From Pisaster brevispinus (Eukaryota > Echinodermata > Asteroidea > Forcipulatida > Asteriidae): a stretch of DNA of 64,000 nucleotides. The position numbers and the translations under genes were made by a program. The notes beneath the pieces were generated by a model. It searched no databases. It was given only the letters and a program-made list of their open reading frames with translations, and had not been told where the DNA came from. Location of the stretch: contig JAMKCF010000004.1 in assembly GCA_023634235.1 (NCBI GenBank), positions 21,236,027-21,300,026 on the forward strand. Direction: 5' to 3'. Shown piece after piece: positions 11,294 to 22,124 of the stretch (positions within the stretch are counted from its first letter, which is position 1; every line of letters starts with the position of its first letter).

Positions 11294-12201
11294 CTGAAAT
11301 AAAAATGTAAAATAAACATTACTATACATACTCATTCATACATGTTCATAATAAAGTGACAAAATGCAATTGGTCAAACTGCCATCACACTTCAATGCAA
11401 TATGTTAAACAGATGTCAAAGATACCAGTCACTGACTTTCAAAACACTTCTCCACAACCACATAATTTGCTTTTGCTAGATCAAGTCCATTATTTTCCCT
11501 TTTTTTGTTTAAAGCTAAGTAAAACTATTTCTTTGTCTCTTGAGTTCAGTGGACCAGAAACACACCACTTCAGATTAAAAGTTAACCGTCTCGTTACCAA
11601 ATCCCTTTGACTTAAACAACCGCTGGTGCCCACATTGTTTGACCACACTGTGAAGCACACATTCTCACACAACAGAAAGCTCGTGTTCAAAGGTCAACTT
11701 TTACAAACTCCATTATCACCTTAAAAATTTCATTTTACAGCACAATACGTAATACCAAAATGTCTACATTGTTGAACTTCGTTTCATATAATTCAAACAT
11801 AATTGAGATCGGCCAATAAATGTTCAAGCTTATGGTCTTTGTTTCCTCAAAGTGTTCTGTAAACCTAAACACTTTTTCGTACACAACCATATGAAGGTGT
11901 TTGGCATTTTGAATCTTTCCACTCCAATTTGAAGGGATTGCGTATTTTTCTAATTTTACTATCATTGGAAAGATTTGATCTTTCTCTTTCTAATGATGTA
12001 AGGACAAACATGGAAAACAATACAGCCTTTTAATTAATTGCCTTTTGTGCTCCGGCATGGGTGCTTTTTTTGTGTGTTGGTCGGCTAAAGTCACAATTGG
12101 GGCTGAAAGGGTTAAACACTACATAGTTGGGGATTGTTACAATTCACACAACCAAAGCAGAGTGATGATTATTTTCGACAAGAACAAAAGAAGTTGCTTA
12201 C

Positions 12202-12278
12202 TCAGTGTACACGTTCTTTTCCAGCATTGCATCAAAGACTACAGCATGCTGAGTTAACGAAGCAAACTGCAAACCAAC
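12202..12278 (-). CDS. CACNA2D3: alpha2delta exon 25
   Basis: 77 bp, phase 0 in, phase 2 out; acceptor tcgtttag after a pyrimidine tract, donor gtaagc. Encodes VGLQFASLTQHAVVFDAML, aligned to the family's TGDFFGEIEGAVMNKLL. A second AG inside (after VGLQ) would also keep the frame. Confidence 0.87.
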
Positions 12279-12390
12279 CTAAACGACAAAGGGAATAAGT
12301 AGACTAAGATCAGACCATAACAAAACTTCACCTTGGAGTAAGTTATCCTCTATCCTCTATGGAGTAAGTTATCCTCTATAAGTTATCCTC

Positions 12391-12621
12391 TGTTGAACAA
12401 AGACAAAATGACTAGAGCGGGACTTGAACCTCCGGCACTTTACCAACTGAGCTATCTAGCCCTAATGTTGGCGGTCTCCCTATTTTGTCAGTATCTTTGT
12501 TCCGGGGTGCCAGTCAGCTGTTAGCTGCTGTGTTGCCAGGGATCACTCCCAAGTTTACGATACAACCTTGGAAGCGGCAGCAGAGGGATCACCTCAAGGG
12601 AATGCGACTTTTTATTTCAAA
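12391..12621 (-). mobile_element. SINE with Lys-like tRNA head, copy 1
   Basis: Minus strand GGCTAGATAGCTCAGTTGGT head, B box AGGTTCAAGTCCCGCTCTAG, 5' region GTTGTATCGTAAACTTGG and CTTTGTTCAAC tail. The head has a deletion across the anticodon arm. Confidence 0.72.
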
Positions 12622-12791
12622 AATACCAAGTAATATAAACCACAAGGGAAACTGACCCTGGTAAAATTTTACTTTGTTCAACCCAAAATATATTTTTTCC
12701 TCATACACATTCAATCATACGATGTGACAATAAAATGTACACTCAAGTCATCAGCTTCAGATTTCATGAACTAATTTCTGAAAGACGTTAC

Positions 12792-12854
12792 CTCCGTTTG
12801 ATCTTTGGACACAATCACGTAGCCATGTTCATCAAGTAGGTAGCAACCAACAGA
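12792..12854 (-). CDS. CACNA2D3: alpha2delta exon 24
   Basis: 21 codons, phase 0-0; acceptor tgtttag, donor gtaacg. Encodes GCYLLDEHGYVIVSKDQTE, matching the family's NCYLIDNNGFILVSED. Confidence 0.95.
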
Positions 12855-12960
12855 CTAAACAAAAGATAAAATGTGAAAACATTTGAGAAGATAATTTGTG
12901 GAAGGATTCACAACAAAATCCACACAAAAATAATCCACAAAACGTAACTGTTGAACTTAC

Positions 12961-13017
12961 GTCATTATAGCACGTGAGTTCACAATGGTACGCTACGTCG
13001 TTGCAATCTTCCATCAG
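12961..13017 (-). CDS. CACNA2D3: alpha2delta exon 23
   Basis: 19 codons, phase 0-0; acceptor ctttgcag, donor gtaagt. Encodes LMEDCNDVAYHCELTCYND with three cysteines spaced like the family's Cys-rich segment before the CYLIDNNG motif. Confidence 0.9.
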
Positions 13018-14011
13018 CTGCAAAGATACAGTAATTTAAATCTTTTGTTTAGTAATACATAATACCAATTAAAATTTATAGCACAAATATCCACTGTGCA
13101 TGGGCACTCAAGGCGCAAAGACAAAGACAAATTTGTATACAAACAATAAAAAAATACATTACAAATAAACAACGGAACTACAAATGTACATCATTTTGGC
13201 GTGATATCCCAACTTGGGACTTTGCAGAGTATCAGCGTAGAAGAAGAAGTACAAATGTACATATTAATCTTTACAAAAAATTGTCATAAGATGAGTTTTA
13301 ACCAGGAGTTTAAATCAAGCGATGCTATTACAACACTTGAGTTTAGTGGGAAGAGGACTCCAGAGTCTCGGAGCAGCAAGAGAAAAAGACCTATCAACCC
13401 AGGTGAGTTTTGAAGTTGGTTCCATTAGAAGTGACATACATGTATATTGCTGGAGCGTAGATTGTGTGGATAGAGTGTGAATTAAGTTTTGTTTAGAAGA
13501 TCAGAAATGCAAATTGGAGCAATGCTATTTAAAGTTTTGTAAACAATTAGCATAAGTTTTCAGACAATTTCTTTCTTTTCCTTTTTTAATGAAAAGTTGT
13601 CGAACACAAGGCCAAAGGGCCATTGAAGGTGAAGGCTACAAGGAAAGCAAGACAATTTAAAGAGAGAGGAGGTATTTGTTCACATTCCTCTTAAGCTGGA
13701 ATAGATTGTAAGATGGCGGAAAGCAAGATACAGGTAGGGAGTTCTAAAGTGCAGCAGTACGAGGGGGAAAAGCTATTTGAATAGCTCACAGTACTGGTCT
13801 TTGAAACGGATACAGTGAAGGAGTGAGAAAATGTGGCAAAGCTGGTGCTAGGAGTGAAGGTGCGAACAGAAGACAAGAGTGATAGGCCTTCTGCACACAC
13901 ACACACTATGAAAGTAGAAACAGGGAGCCAGTGCAGTTCTTGCAGGACCGAAGGGTAACAAAAACCTCGACATCAATTAATGATGAGAAAGACTTGGGTT
14001 TCATTACTTAC

Positions 14012-14073
14012 ATTGAGTGTTGTTTCCATGAGAAGATCTCTGAAGTCATCAAGCAGCATCTGATGACCGATTG
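14012..14073 (-). CDS. CACNA2D3: alpha2delta exon 22
   Basis: 62 bp, phase 1 in, phase 0 out; acceptor tatcctag, donor gtaagt. Encodes (A)IGHQMLLDDFRDLLMETT, matching the family's VGIQMKLEFFQRKFWTAS. Confidence 0.93.
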
Positions 14074-14299
14074 CTAGGATAGGAAAAGACATCATTGACA
14101 GAATTATTGACATTTTAATCAATTTAAAGAATGGTCTTAAATTCAGCTTCTTTGTGACAGTTAGCACAGATACACCGACTTATAAAGCAATTAATCCTGA
14201 AAAAGTTTTCCTGGGTCATCAGAAACTGTTTTGTTTCAAATAATAGACCACAAAGGAAACTGACTGGGTAAATTTTTTAATATTTTCAGGTAGAACATA

Positions 14300-14395
14300 G
14301 AAAGTTAGCTAGAGAGCTCCAGCAAATTAATTCGGAGGTCACAGGTTCAAGTCCCGCTCTAGTCTTTTTTTCTTTGTTCAACCCAAATTTATTTA
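14300..14395 (+). mobile_element. SINE (Lys-like head), partial copy 2
   Basis: Second half of the head (TTAATTCGGAGGTCACAGG, TTCAAGTCCCGCTCTAGTC) and tail CTTTGTTCAACCCAAATTTA. Confidence 0.65.
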
Positions 14396-14451
14396 TTCAT
14401 TTCATTCCACACCCAACAACGCAAGCGCCAATAACAGAATGGTGAATAGGA

Positions 14452-14637
14452 AATGAGAAGAAATGTTCAGTTTTAGATGCAGGAGGAAAACCCCAAATGG
14501 GGGAAACCCATGCAATCAGGTAGGGACTGAAAACCCAACACACATGCAAGGCTCCGGTCTGAGGTGGGATTCGAACCGGGGTCCACAGAGGTGAAAGGCT
14601 GGGAAGAAACCACTGAGCCGACTTGATGCCCTTACAT
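14452..14637 (-). mobile_element. SINE with GGTTCGAATCCCACC head, copy 1
   Basis: Plus strand reads CAGTTTTAGATGCAGGAGGA ... GGGATTCGAACCGGGGTCC, the reverse of a tRNA-like head with body. Related to copies at 16.3 and 54.5 kb. Confidence 0.72.
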
Positions 14638-15218
14638 TACAATAGATATTCCACAAATTACTCAAATACCTTTTCCACTCATTAGCATAGACACACCCAC
14701 TCAGCAAAGTTAAACAATCCAATCATATAACAGTATTTTCGTAAGCAAGTATGAATATATAATAACAGTAATAATGATAATAATAATGGCTTCTTATATA
14801 GCGCTCATATCCGTCACTCAGTGACGCTCAAGGCGCTTCAACATTAATTTCCTGCAAGGTATGTGGGGCTTCGTTTGAAATATGAGACCTACTCCTTTAC
14901 ATATTATATTAATACAAATTAATACTAAATATTACATTTGTAGCACCCTCTCAACCTGACAATGTTCAAAGGTGCAAATTACAATCAAAACTCCACAAAA
15001 ATTTAAAATGACATCAAAATACAGTAAAACAATAAAGCCTAAAAATGCATAGAATGTACAAAACAACATAGCAACAAATTATAACATAACACATGGTGAT
15101 TTTCAAAAACACACACCCTAAACCCTAAAAAAGAGAAGAAGACAATAAATTACACAATATAATAAAGAATGAGAACTGATTTAAACCTGGTGGTGTAGAG
15201 ATGTTGAGGATTTCTTAC

Positions 15219-15308
15219 CTGCTGCTAAACTGCTTTTGTTATCTCTCTTCACAAGGATCGCTGTACTTGCCGTCACAAGATATTCAGAATTATCCGAAGT
15301 AAAGCCAT
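15219..15308 (-). CDS. CACNA2D3: alpha2delta exon 21
   Basis: 90 bp, phase 1 in, phase 1 out; acceptor ttttctag, donor gtaaga. Encodes SEYLVTASTAILVKRDNK, matching the family's NVVTASTSIQLLDERKSP, near the start of the delta region. Confidence 0.94.
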
Positions 15309-15418
15309 CTAGAAAATGACAGTAAATGTATTTTATGTAAATGTATTATAAAGTCAAACTTTTGTTCCAAACAGAGAGGAGACAATTAAACTGTTGGTGA
15401 CAGAGATACAACCCAGGA

Positions 15419-15811
15419 CGTATTTAAGAAGGATTTAAGAACCCAATGAAGGATTAAAGAACCCAAGGAAGGATTTAAGAACCCCAGAAAGATTCAAGAA
15501 CCCCAGAAAGATTCAAGAACCACAGAAAGAGTTTAAGAACCCCAGAAAGGATTTAAGAACCAGAGAATGAATTTAAGAATCCAGAAAGAATTTAAGAACC
15601 CCAGAATGGATTTAAGAACCCCAGAAAGGATTTAAGAACCCCAGAAAGGATTTAAGAACCCCGGGAAGGATTTAAGAACCCCGGGAAGGATTTAAGAACC
15701 CCGGGAAGGATTTAAGAGCCACAGGAAGGATTAAAGAACCCCAGAAAGGATTTAAGAACCCCAGAAAGGATTTAAGAACCCAATGAAGGATTTAAGAACC
15801 CCAGGAAAGAT
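15419..15811. repeat. 20-bp minisatellite
   Basis: About 19-20 tandem units of GGATTTAAGAACCCCAGAAA with variants (CCCGGGAA, CCAATGAA); homogeneous triplets of the same variant sit next to each other. Confidence 0.92.
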
Positions 15812-15915
15812 GTACTAACATCACAACAGTTTTAAAAAGTTCACTTTCCAACTAACTAATGGACCACCAAGCTAGTATGGTGACCTAAGACGAATTTGCT
15901 TTCATAAAAACATAC

Positions 15916-16025
15916 CTTGTTGACCCTGGAGAGGGACAGAGTAGATGAATTTATCGGTTGGAGTTGACGACGCTCGCTGATAATATTCCTCCTCTATTGT
16001 GTTTACAAACTCCCTGCCAAAATTG
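15916..16025 (-). CDS. CACNA2D3: alpha2delta exon 20
   Basis: 110 bp, phase 2 in, phase 1 out; acceptor aatgtag, donor gtatgt. Encodes (S)NFGREFVNTIEEEYYQRA and KFIYSVPLQG, matching the family's WYRRAAE...SFVYSIPF. Confidence 0.92.
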
Positions 16026-16309
16026 CTACATTGAATAAAGAGAAAGATAAATCACAATATATTAATTACTTTACTGTTAAACTTGTTGAAATTAAAATTG
16101 TAAGGGGGTAAGTTTTGTTTCACTAGTTTTCTTTTACAACGAAACTGCCAAATAAAAATACAAATTGAAGTCACTGCTTAATTGACTGGTACAGAAAAAT
16201 GAAAGCATGGAAAAGCATTAGAAACATCATTGTATTTTAACAGCCAGAATCTACTGTAACCAAATTAGATTGAATGAATATCGTCATTTTGTTTCATTTC
16301 ATTTTATTT

Positions 16310-16562
16310 ATTCTGGTTGTGAAGCCAAGGACTCTCTCAAACTTAATTACTTTACTAGCCATAAGCTCAATGGAGAGAAGACAAAGAAGGAATTTTCAGT
16401 TTTAGACGTGGGAGGAAAACCCCAGAGAATTATTCCAGGGAAAACCCAAGCAATCAGGCAGGGACTGAAAACCCAATCCACATAGTGCCCCCAGTGGGAT
16501 TCGAACCGGGGTCCCAGAGGTGAAAGGCAAGGAAAGAGACCACTACGCCAACCCGACTGCCC
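16310..16562 (-). mobile_element. SINE, same family, copy 2
   Basis: Fuller body (TTATTCCAGGGAAAACCCAA, CAATCAGGCAGGGACTGAAA) and B box region GGATTCGAACCGGGGTCCCA on the plus strand. Confidence 0.78.
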
Positions 16563-16584
16563 AACATAAAAAAACCTGCTCACA

Positions 16585-16810
16585 AACTTCAGTCCTTCGC
16601 ATTCCCAGAAGACAACACTGTCGGGAAGATCGTGCCTTTCTATCGCTGCACCAAGGACCTGGAATAATCTTCCTGGGGGGGTAACAATCTCCCTCAGTAG
16701 CCATCTTCAAAACTTCACTTGAAACCTACCTTTTTTCGAGAGCTTATTGTACGACGCTATGAGCATGAGTTTTGGATTGGTGCCTTATAAATTCAATGAT
16801 TGATTGCTTG
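16585..16810 (+). mobile_element. LINE remnant, 3' end with (ATTG)n
   Basis: RAFLSLHQGPGIIFLG and a LQNFT...NLPFFE stretch, then TTATAAATTCAATGATTGAT tail. Frameshifted. Same family as 47.5 kb. Confidence 0.6.
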
Positions 16811-16838
16811 ATTGATATAAAAGGATCGACATGCTTAC

Positions 16839-16919
16839 CTTTGTTTATCAGAATGAGGGTTTTGGAAAACTCTTGTCAGTCCTCCTTTTGTGCCAACAAA
16901 TGATAAAATAACGCCAGAT
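16839..16919 (-). CDS. CACNA2D3: alpha2delta exon 19
   Basis: 81 bp, phase 2-2; acceptor tctccag, donor gtaagc. Encodes SGVILSFVGTKGGLTRVF, matching the family's GVEVAFLGTRTGLSRI. Confidence 0.95.
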
Positions 16920-17133
16920 CTGGAGAAAAAAATCCATACAATTCAAAACGTTGAGAACATTGTCAATAGATTTGCAAGTCCACTAGCTTTTTTTTCAAAA
17001 TGAATTTATATATTTTTAAGAAACCACTATGGCAAAATGAAGCAGTTAACAAGATGACCTCTATCATCAACAGTTCTTGCCGATACATTTTAAAAGCCCA
17101 TGCTTTAAAAAATTCTTTTCAGTCAGGGTTAAA

Positions 17134-17638
17134 GTTAGGGTCATAGATTGGTAAATACTCCCAAATTAAATGAAGTAATATGGTGTGGATAGTTTTTCAG
17201 CTGAAAATATTTGAATCTGAGAAATGATTCCTGCATAGATAGTTTCTCAGATTTCTGAGGGTTGGTGTCCATTCCGGAATGCTGCGGCCAGAGATGTGGT
17301 TGGTACCCCCTGTCACCTCTCTTAAAGTAGATGGATTCAACGTTCTTGTGAAAATATCATGTCAGTTTTTTGCAGTTTCTCAGCAAGCGACACTGCGTTC
17401 AGCTGAAATTTTCACAGGTGACTTTCATTGTATCTTTCTTTGTTACCCGCTGTCACCTCGCTTAAAGTAGATGGATTCAACGTCCTTGTGAAAATATCAT
17501 GTCAGTTTTTTGCAGTTTCTCAGCAAGCTACACTGAAATCAGCTGAAACTTTCACAGGTGACTTTCATTGTATCTTTCTATATAATTTTGGCGACAAATC
17601 AGAGTAACCTTGGACAAAAACCAATCTATGACCCGACC
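17134..17638 (+). mobile_element. TIR element, 'GGGTCATAGATTGG' family, copy 1
   Basis: Starts GTTAGGGTCATAGATTGG and ends with the inverse, CCAATCTATGACCCGACCT. Shares a body with copies near 25.1, 35.5 and 46.1 kb (CTGAGAAATGATTC, GGTTGGTGTCCATTC, TGTCACCTCGCTTAAAG). No coding capacity; fits a non-autonomous DNA transposon. About 146 bp of the body is duplicated in tandem. Confidence 0.8.
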
Positions 17639-18060
17639 TTTTAATGAGACTCGAGGTCAGTTCTGATCATCCTTATCAATCGACGTTGAGTGGCGATTGA
17701 TTGACCAGAAACGACACCATTGAAGCAGATGTATAGACCAATCCCCCACATGAAACACACCGACTCATAAGACATACATCATATCAACCTGGCCTATCAC
17801 CATGTCCAATCAATTAACTCACAACCTTGTGAGGTCTGACAATGGTACAGATGCTGTGTATTTGCATTTTGCATTTTCAATCTAGACTTCTAGACATTTC
17901 CAGCATCTATCAGCGAGTTATAGTTTATCAGAGGATTGATGAACTTTGCATTCCCCGTCACCACCCACTCAATCCTGGAGAAAATCTGATCGCTTTGCAA
18001 TTTTCAAAAGTACAAAAACAGAAATACCTTCCTTAGACAAAGGACACAAAAACAGCCCCC

Positions 18061-18310
18061 TTTCAAACAAACAAATAAATAAAATAATAAATAATAAATA
18101 ATAAATAAATAAATAATAAATAAGTAAATAATAACAATAATAGTAACAACAAAATTAATAAAAACAATAATAATAACAAACTTTAAAAAAATTATAAAAA
18201 TAAAAGTAGCAAAAATTAAATACTATAAAACAAAATAAAATAATAAGTAAATAAATAAAAAAATAAATAAATAAACTAATTGATTAATCAATCAATCAAT
18301 CAGCAAACAG
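18061..18310. repeat. AT-rich microsatellite (AAATA/ATAA)n
   Basis: About 250 bp of interrupted AATA/AAATA units. Confidence 0.9.
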
Positions 18311-18607
18311 ATAAATAAAGTGAACAAACCATTCTCATCACAGCACATCAAAAGAGAAAGAAACGCTGATGTTAGTTTATATTTGAGAAAGTAATGTAAA
18401 GGGTAAATGTAAGGGAAGGTATGTTAAAAGCTTTGATTTAGTTCAAGTTTCGTAAGAGTCTGAATTAAAACTAAACGCACGAGCTGAAATATTGTGTGGA
18501 AATGTCTCAAATGCTCTTGAGAACTTAAGTCAAGACTCCTCGATGATGCATCAACTGCAAAGGCAAGCATGTTAAAAGTATTATGCACACTAGCAGATTC
18601 AGCCCAA

Positions 18608-18947
18608 GTGGGTAGGTACACACATTCAAACTGGGGACCTATAACAAAAGAGGACAATAGGGTGAAGGTCCCCAGTTAGAAAGTGTGCAAAAAAACCATT
18701 GGGAGCTGTTACCAAAAAGTACAAACAAAAGAGGGACAATAGGAGGTCCGCGATTGCAAGTGTTTACACACTTGTGTGTGTAGACTCACGCACACACGTG
18801 TGTAAACATCGGCAAGCGTGGACCCTCCTTTGTTCAACCCTTTGTGATAGCAACCGTGGACCACAATGTTTTCCTTTGTGATAGCAACCGTGGACCTCTT
18901 GTCCATTTTGTTATAGGTCCCCGGTTTGAATGTGTATGCCTACCCAC
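18608..18947. mobile_element. Foldback element with about 50-bp arms
   Basis: Left arm starts GTGGGTAGGTACACACATTC and runs through ACCTATAACAAAA; right arm is its near-exact inverse, ending GTGTATGCCTACCCAC. The loop holds a CA/TG-rich tract. Confidence 0.75.
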
Positions 18948-19288
18948 ATACACACACTGCACACCAGTTAATGTTTGAGCTGAAAATGATCCTGTGTTAA
19001 TGCGATGATGTTAGTAGTATCTGGTTTGCAAGTGTGTTAAGTGTGTTAAACCATGTAATATTATTATACAATGAACACAGCATGTTGTTGTAACCAGTGC
19101 TATTACTCTTGGCCACTGCCTTATTTAATTTTGTTGAGGCTGCAAAGGAAAATGTGTGCTTGAAAAAGAAGGAACACATAATTTATTAGTATAGTGTGCA
19201 TTTCATGGAAGAAATAAATCAGTGGATATTTGGCCATCAGTCAGGCATCCATCACGGCAAACTCTTAGTTGGTAAGAGATAAACCCAC

Positions 19289-19630
19289 CTAGGAAATTCT
19301 GGCATATTTGTGGCATTGACCTCGGACTCACTTGACTCCTCTCGGGTGGATTCCAGAAAGGATGGGGTTGAGGGACTATCTGTTGAATCCTCTTCATTCG
19401 CAGTTGTGTTTAGTACGGAAGTGAATGGTGGTGACCACCCTTTATCGGATGTGGTCAATGATTCTGTTGTGGTGATGTCGTCTGTTGTCACTTGCGGTGT
19501 TGGAATGATTAGGGGCGGAGTACCAGTGTTTATAATGGTATCATGGTCGTCTGTCTCTAGGGTTTCATTGCTACATTGTGCTTGGTATCTTGCAATTCTA
19601 GCCAGAGTTTCATTAGACAGTGTCACTGGG
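19289..19630 (-). CDS. CACNA2D3: alpha2delta exon 18: Ser/Thr-rich insert, possible cassette exon
   Basis: 342 bp, exactly 114 codons, phase 2 on both sides; acceptor ctcatag after a pyrimidine-rich stretch, donor gtgggt. Encodes a Ser/Thr/Asp/Glu-rich stretch (for example TTDDITTTESLTTSDKGW) with four N-X-S/T sequons (two NET, one NTT, one NAT). Mammalian alpha2delta proteins have only a short linker between the preceding YW segment and the following VGTKGG segment. Skipping it keeps the frame (exon 17 ends GA and exon 19 starts with A, giving Glu), so it could be alternatively spliced. It is open throughout and bounded by usable sites, but has no family similarity, so inclusion is an inference. 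Confidence 0.72.
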
Positions 19631-20039
19631 CTATGAGATTGGTAGGAATGATGTCATTGATCAAGGGGAAGAGGGAAAAAATATTCACTGATTAATCGCA
19701 TACTGTTATAATAATAATATTAATTGCAAAGCTATTCAACCTTGCTTGCAGCTGAGAAGCTGAATTGCGAAGTACGCGGCTACAATGTGTTCGAGAAGCA
19801 GGCATGCGAGGGCGCCTATGGCAGCCAGCCACAGAGACAAAAAGTGTGTGATTTTTCCAGAGGGAGGAAACCAGAGGGCCCGGGATTTTAGTCAAGGTCT
19901 CTTGTTCAAAATTGTCTCGCTTGACAGGGCCTTGACTGATTTCTGGATTGAATTGAATTAGAAAGTGTGAAATATCATTCTTACAGATAACAGTACAGTC
20001 AAGTTCAATGCAACAGCGATCCAATAAACTGACACTTAC

Positions 20040-20136
20040 TCTTGCGGAGGTGCGGAATAAGTATCTTCCCAGTAACTGATGAGTGGTTGGGTCACATTGG
20101 CGTCAAATATCACATGATTCATTAGATGTGCATCAC
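20040..20136 (-). CDS. CACNA2D3: alpha2delta exon 17
   Basis: 97 bp, phase 1 in, phase 2 out; acceptor ctttag, donor gtaagt. Encodes (C)DAHLMNHVIFDANVTQPL and ISYWEDTYSAPPQ, matching the family's CDKELIQEVLFDA...YW. Contains the sequon NVT. A minisatellite begins about 25 nt upstream of its acceptor. Confidence 0.92.
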
Positions 20137-20159
20137 CTAAAGTAACAACAAAATGTACA

Positions 20160-20546
20160 AGAACGATTTGATTTCATCGGCAATAATGACAATCAGTACA
20201 AAATAGCCAAAGACTATCATAGGCAATAAGTAACACTCAGTGCAAAATAGCCAAAGACTATCATAGGGAATAGTAACACTCAGTGCAAAATAGCCAAAGA
20301 CTATCATCGGCAATAATGACAATCAGTACAAAATAGCCAAAGACTATTATCGGCAATAGTAACACTCAGTACAAAATAGCCAAAAGTATATAATAGGCAA
20401 TAGTAACACTGCAAAATAGCCAAAGACTATCATCGGCAATAATGACATTCAGTACAAAATAGCCAAAGACTATTATCGGCAATAGTAACACTCAGTACAA
20501 AATAGCCAAAAGTATTTAATAGGCAATAGTAACACTGCCAAATAGC
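20160..20546. repeat. 44-bp minisatellite with higher-order structure
   Basis: About eight tandem units carrying CAAAATAGCCAAAGACTATC and GGCAATAGTAACACTCAGT. Groups of three variant units recur as a block around 20,310-20,420 and 20,430-20,545. Confidence 0.9.
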
Positions 20547-21247
20547 AAAAGTATAATTCTACAATTTACTTTACAATCCCCTTAGCTCAGTTAAAAAACA
20601 ACAACATTACTTTTCCTTAAGCAATGTCATCAGATTTGAAAACGTATCAGCAAAATTACACTTGAACATAAAAAAACCCACACAAAAAAACCCATAACAT
20701 CATCCTTTGTAATGCAGTGATCCTTCATATCATAGTAAATGTTTTGCTTCGATTACAGTCTTAAAAAAAAACCATAAAAGCAACAAAACAACTACCTCTT
20801 TTGAAAAAAATCCATTAACGTTATTCAGTTGTGTTATTTAATGTTTCCTTATCAACAATTTGTATGAAAGAAACTTTACATCCCTAGAGACATACAAAGT
20901 TGCTGAAAGCCCATTCTCCCCTCAACAAATATTATCTCCGCATGTTTTCATAAACAATATCCTTGTTTAAATCCATCAGACTGAATAATATAACATTTTC
21001 AGAGAATTAAAACTTCTAAAAGGTTTTGATCCACGTAAACATTGCTTAAAAATGCTGTTTGCATTCAATCATTCCCAAATCCGTTCTAAGAATAATGGCT
21101 AAAAAAAACCCCCATCCTCTTGGGGATAGACACATCAAGCGAAAAACTCAGAGAGCCATTTAAGCTGCACTAAAGATACAGGGACACCGTATTTTCCAGA
21201 GAATTTGAAATGAAATCAAAGTGATTATAGTGGAAGGAAATACTTAC

Positions 21248-21357
21248 ATTTGTCGCTAAGATGTCCCCCATTGTCCATGGCTAGATGAAGATAAGTCTCT
21301 AGAGCTTTAGGTCTTGACATACGCCTGGCTTCAGTATTGTTCAAATGACAGTAAATC
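21248..21357 (-). CDS. CACNA2D3: alpha2delta exon 16
   Basis: 110 bp, phase 2 in, phase 1 out; acceptor atctag, donor gtaagt. Encodes (W)IYCHLNNTEARRMSRP and KALETYLH, matching the family's WSYCNTDL...LSQLEAIKLYL. Confidence 0.93.
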
Positions 21358-21520
21358 CTAGATAATAAGATAATCTCTGTTAAGTACTTTCAATTATCCT
21401 AGTGATTATTTTGTAAGACAAAAACAAATTTGCCACCTTCTTGATTGTTGATACAGTTTGTTTGCAGCATAAATTATATTTGTTTTAATGGATCTGTTTT
21501 GAACAGCAGTATTGATTAAG

Positions 21521-21892
21521 GGGCAGGATTAGTAGAGCTGTCAAAATAGTGGCAGGCATTATTCATGTCTTGTGTGATCCAACCATATTTATGAAGTAAC
21601 AAACCTGTGAGAATTTGGGCTTAATCTGTTGTGTGAGTCAGGAGAAAATAGTGGAAGGCCATGCACAATTTTCAGCATGTAAACTCACTGTCCTTAATTT
21701 TGGTTGTAACAACCGAATCAGCTGTTGCGTTTTTTAAAAAGGTTTGCAGATACAGTTTTCTCGACTATAACTTCATTTCAGAGGGAAGTATTTCACAGAA
21801 AAAAATGGTTTTAGTATGAACTTCATAATCAGTAAGCTTTCAGACTAAAATTAAGCAATGGTGTTTCCTTTCCTTACCAATCGTGTATAATA
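21521..21892 (+). mobile_element. TIR element, ACAGGATTGGTAGAGC family, copy 1
   Basis: Starts GGCAGGATTAGTAGAGCTG and ends CCTTACCAATCGTGTATAAT. Body markers: TGTGAGTCAGGAGAAAATAG, CAGCTGTTGCGTTTT, AATCAGTAAGCTTTCAGACT. Confidence 0.75.
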
Positions 21893-21946
21893 CCCGTTGT
21901 TTTAAAAATTAAAAATAACAATATGGAAATTTCCTTTGATGCTCAC

Positions 21947-22001
21947 CAATTTGCAAGAACCACTGAATCTGTCTCCTCATAGCCAAACAAATTGTCAATA
22001 C
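21947..22001 (-). CDS. CACNA2D3: alpha2delta exon 15
   Basis: 55 bp, phase 1 in, phase 2 out; acceptor gttctag, donor gtgagc. Encodes (G)IDNLFGYEETDSVVLAN then a split Trp. Little direct family similarity; called from its splice sites and from phase agreement with both neighbours. Confidence 0.8.
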
Positions 22002-22124
22002 CTAGAACAAAAAATTACGAGAGGAAAATTACACATCTTCGTCATGAAGGTTAATTGCAAGATCTTTTTTATGCACTTCTGACCTGGAATACTAGTTATG
22101 AACTATTTCTCATAATTTTTATAT

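Noticed and set aside
15419..15811. CRISPR-like array
   Set aside because: Units are contiguous with no unique spacers, and the genome is eukaryotic; it is a minisatellite.
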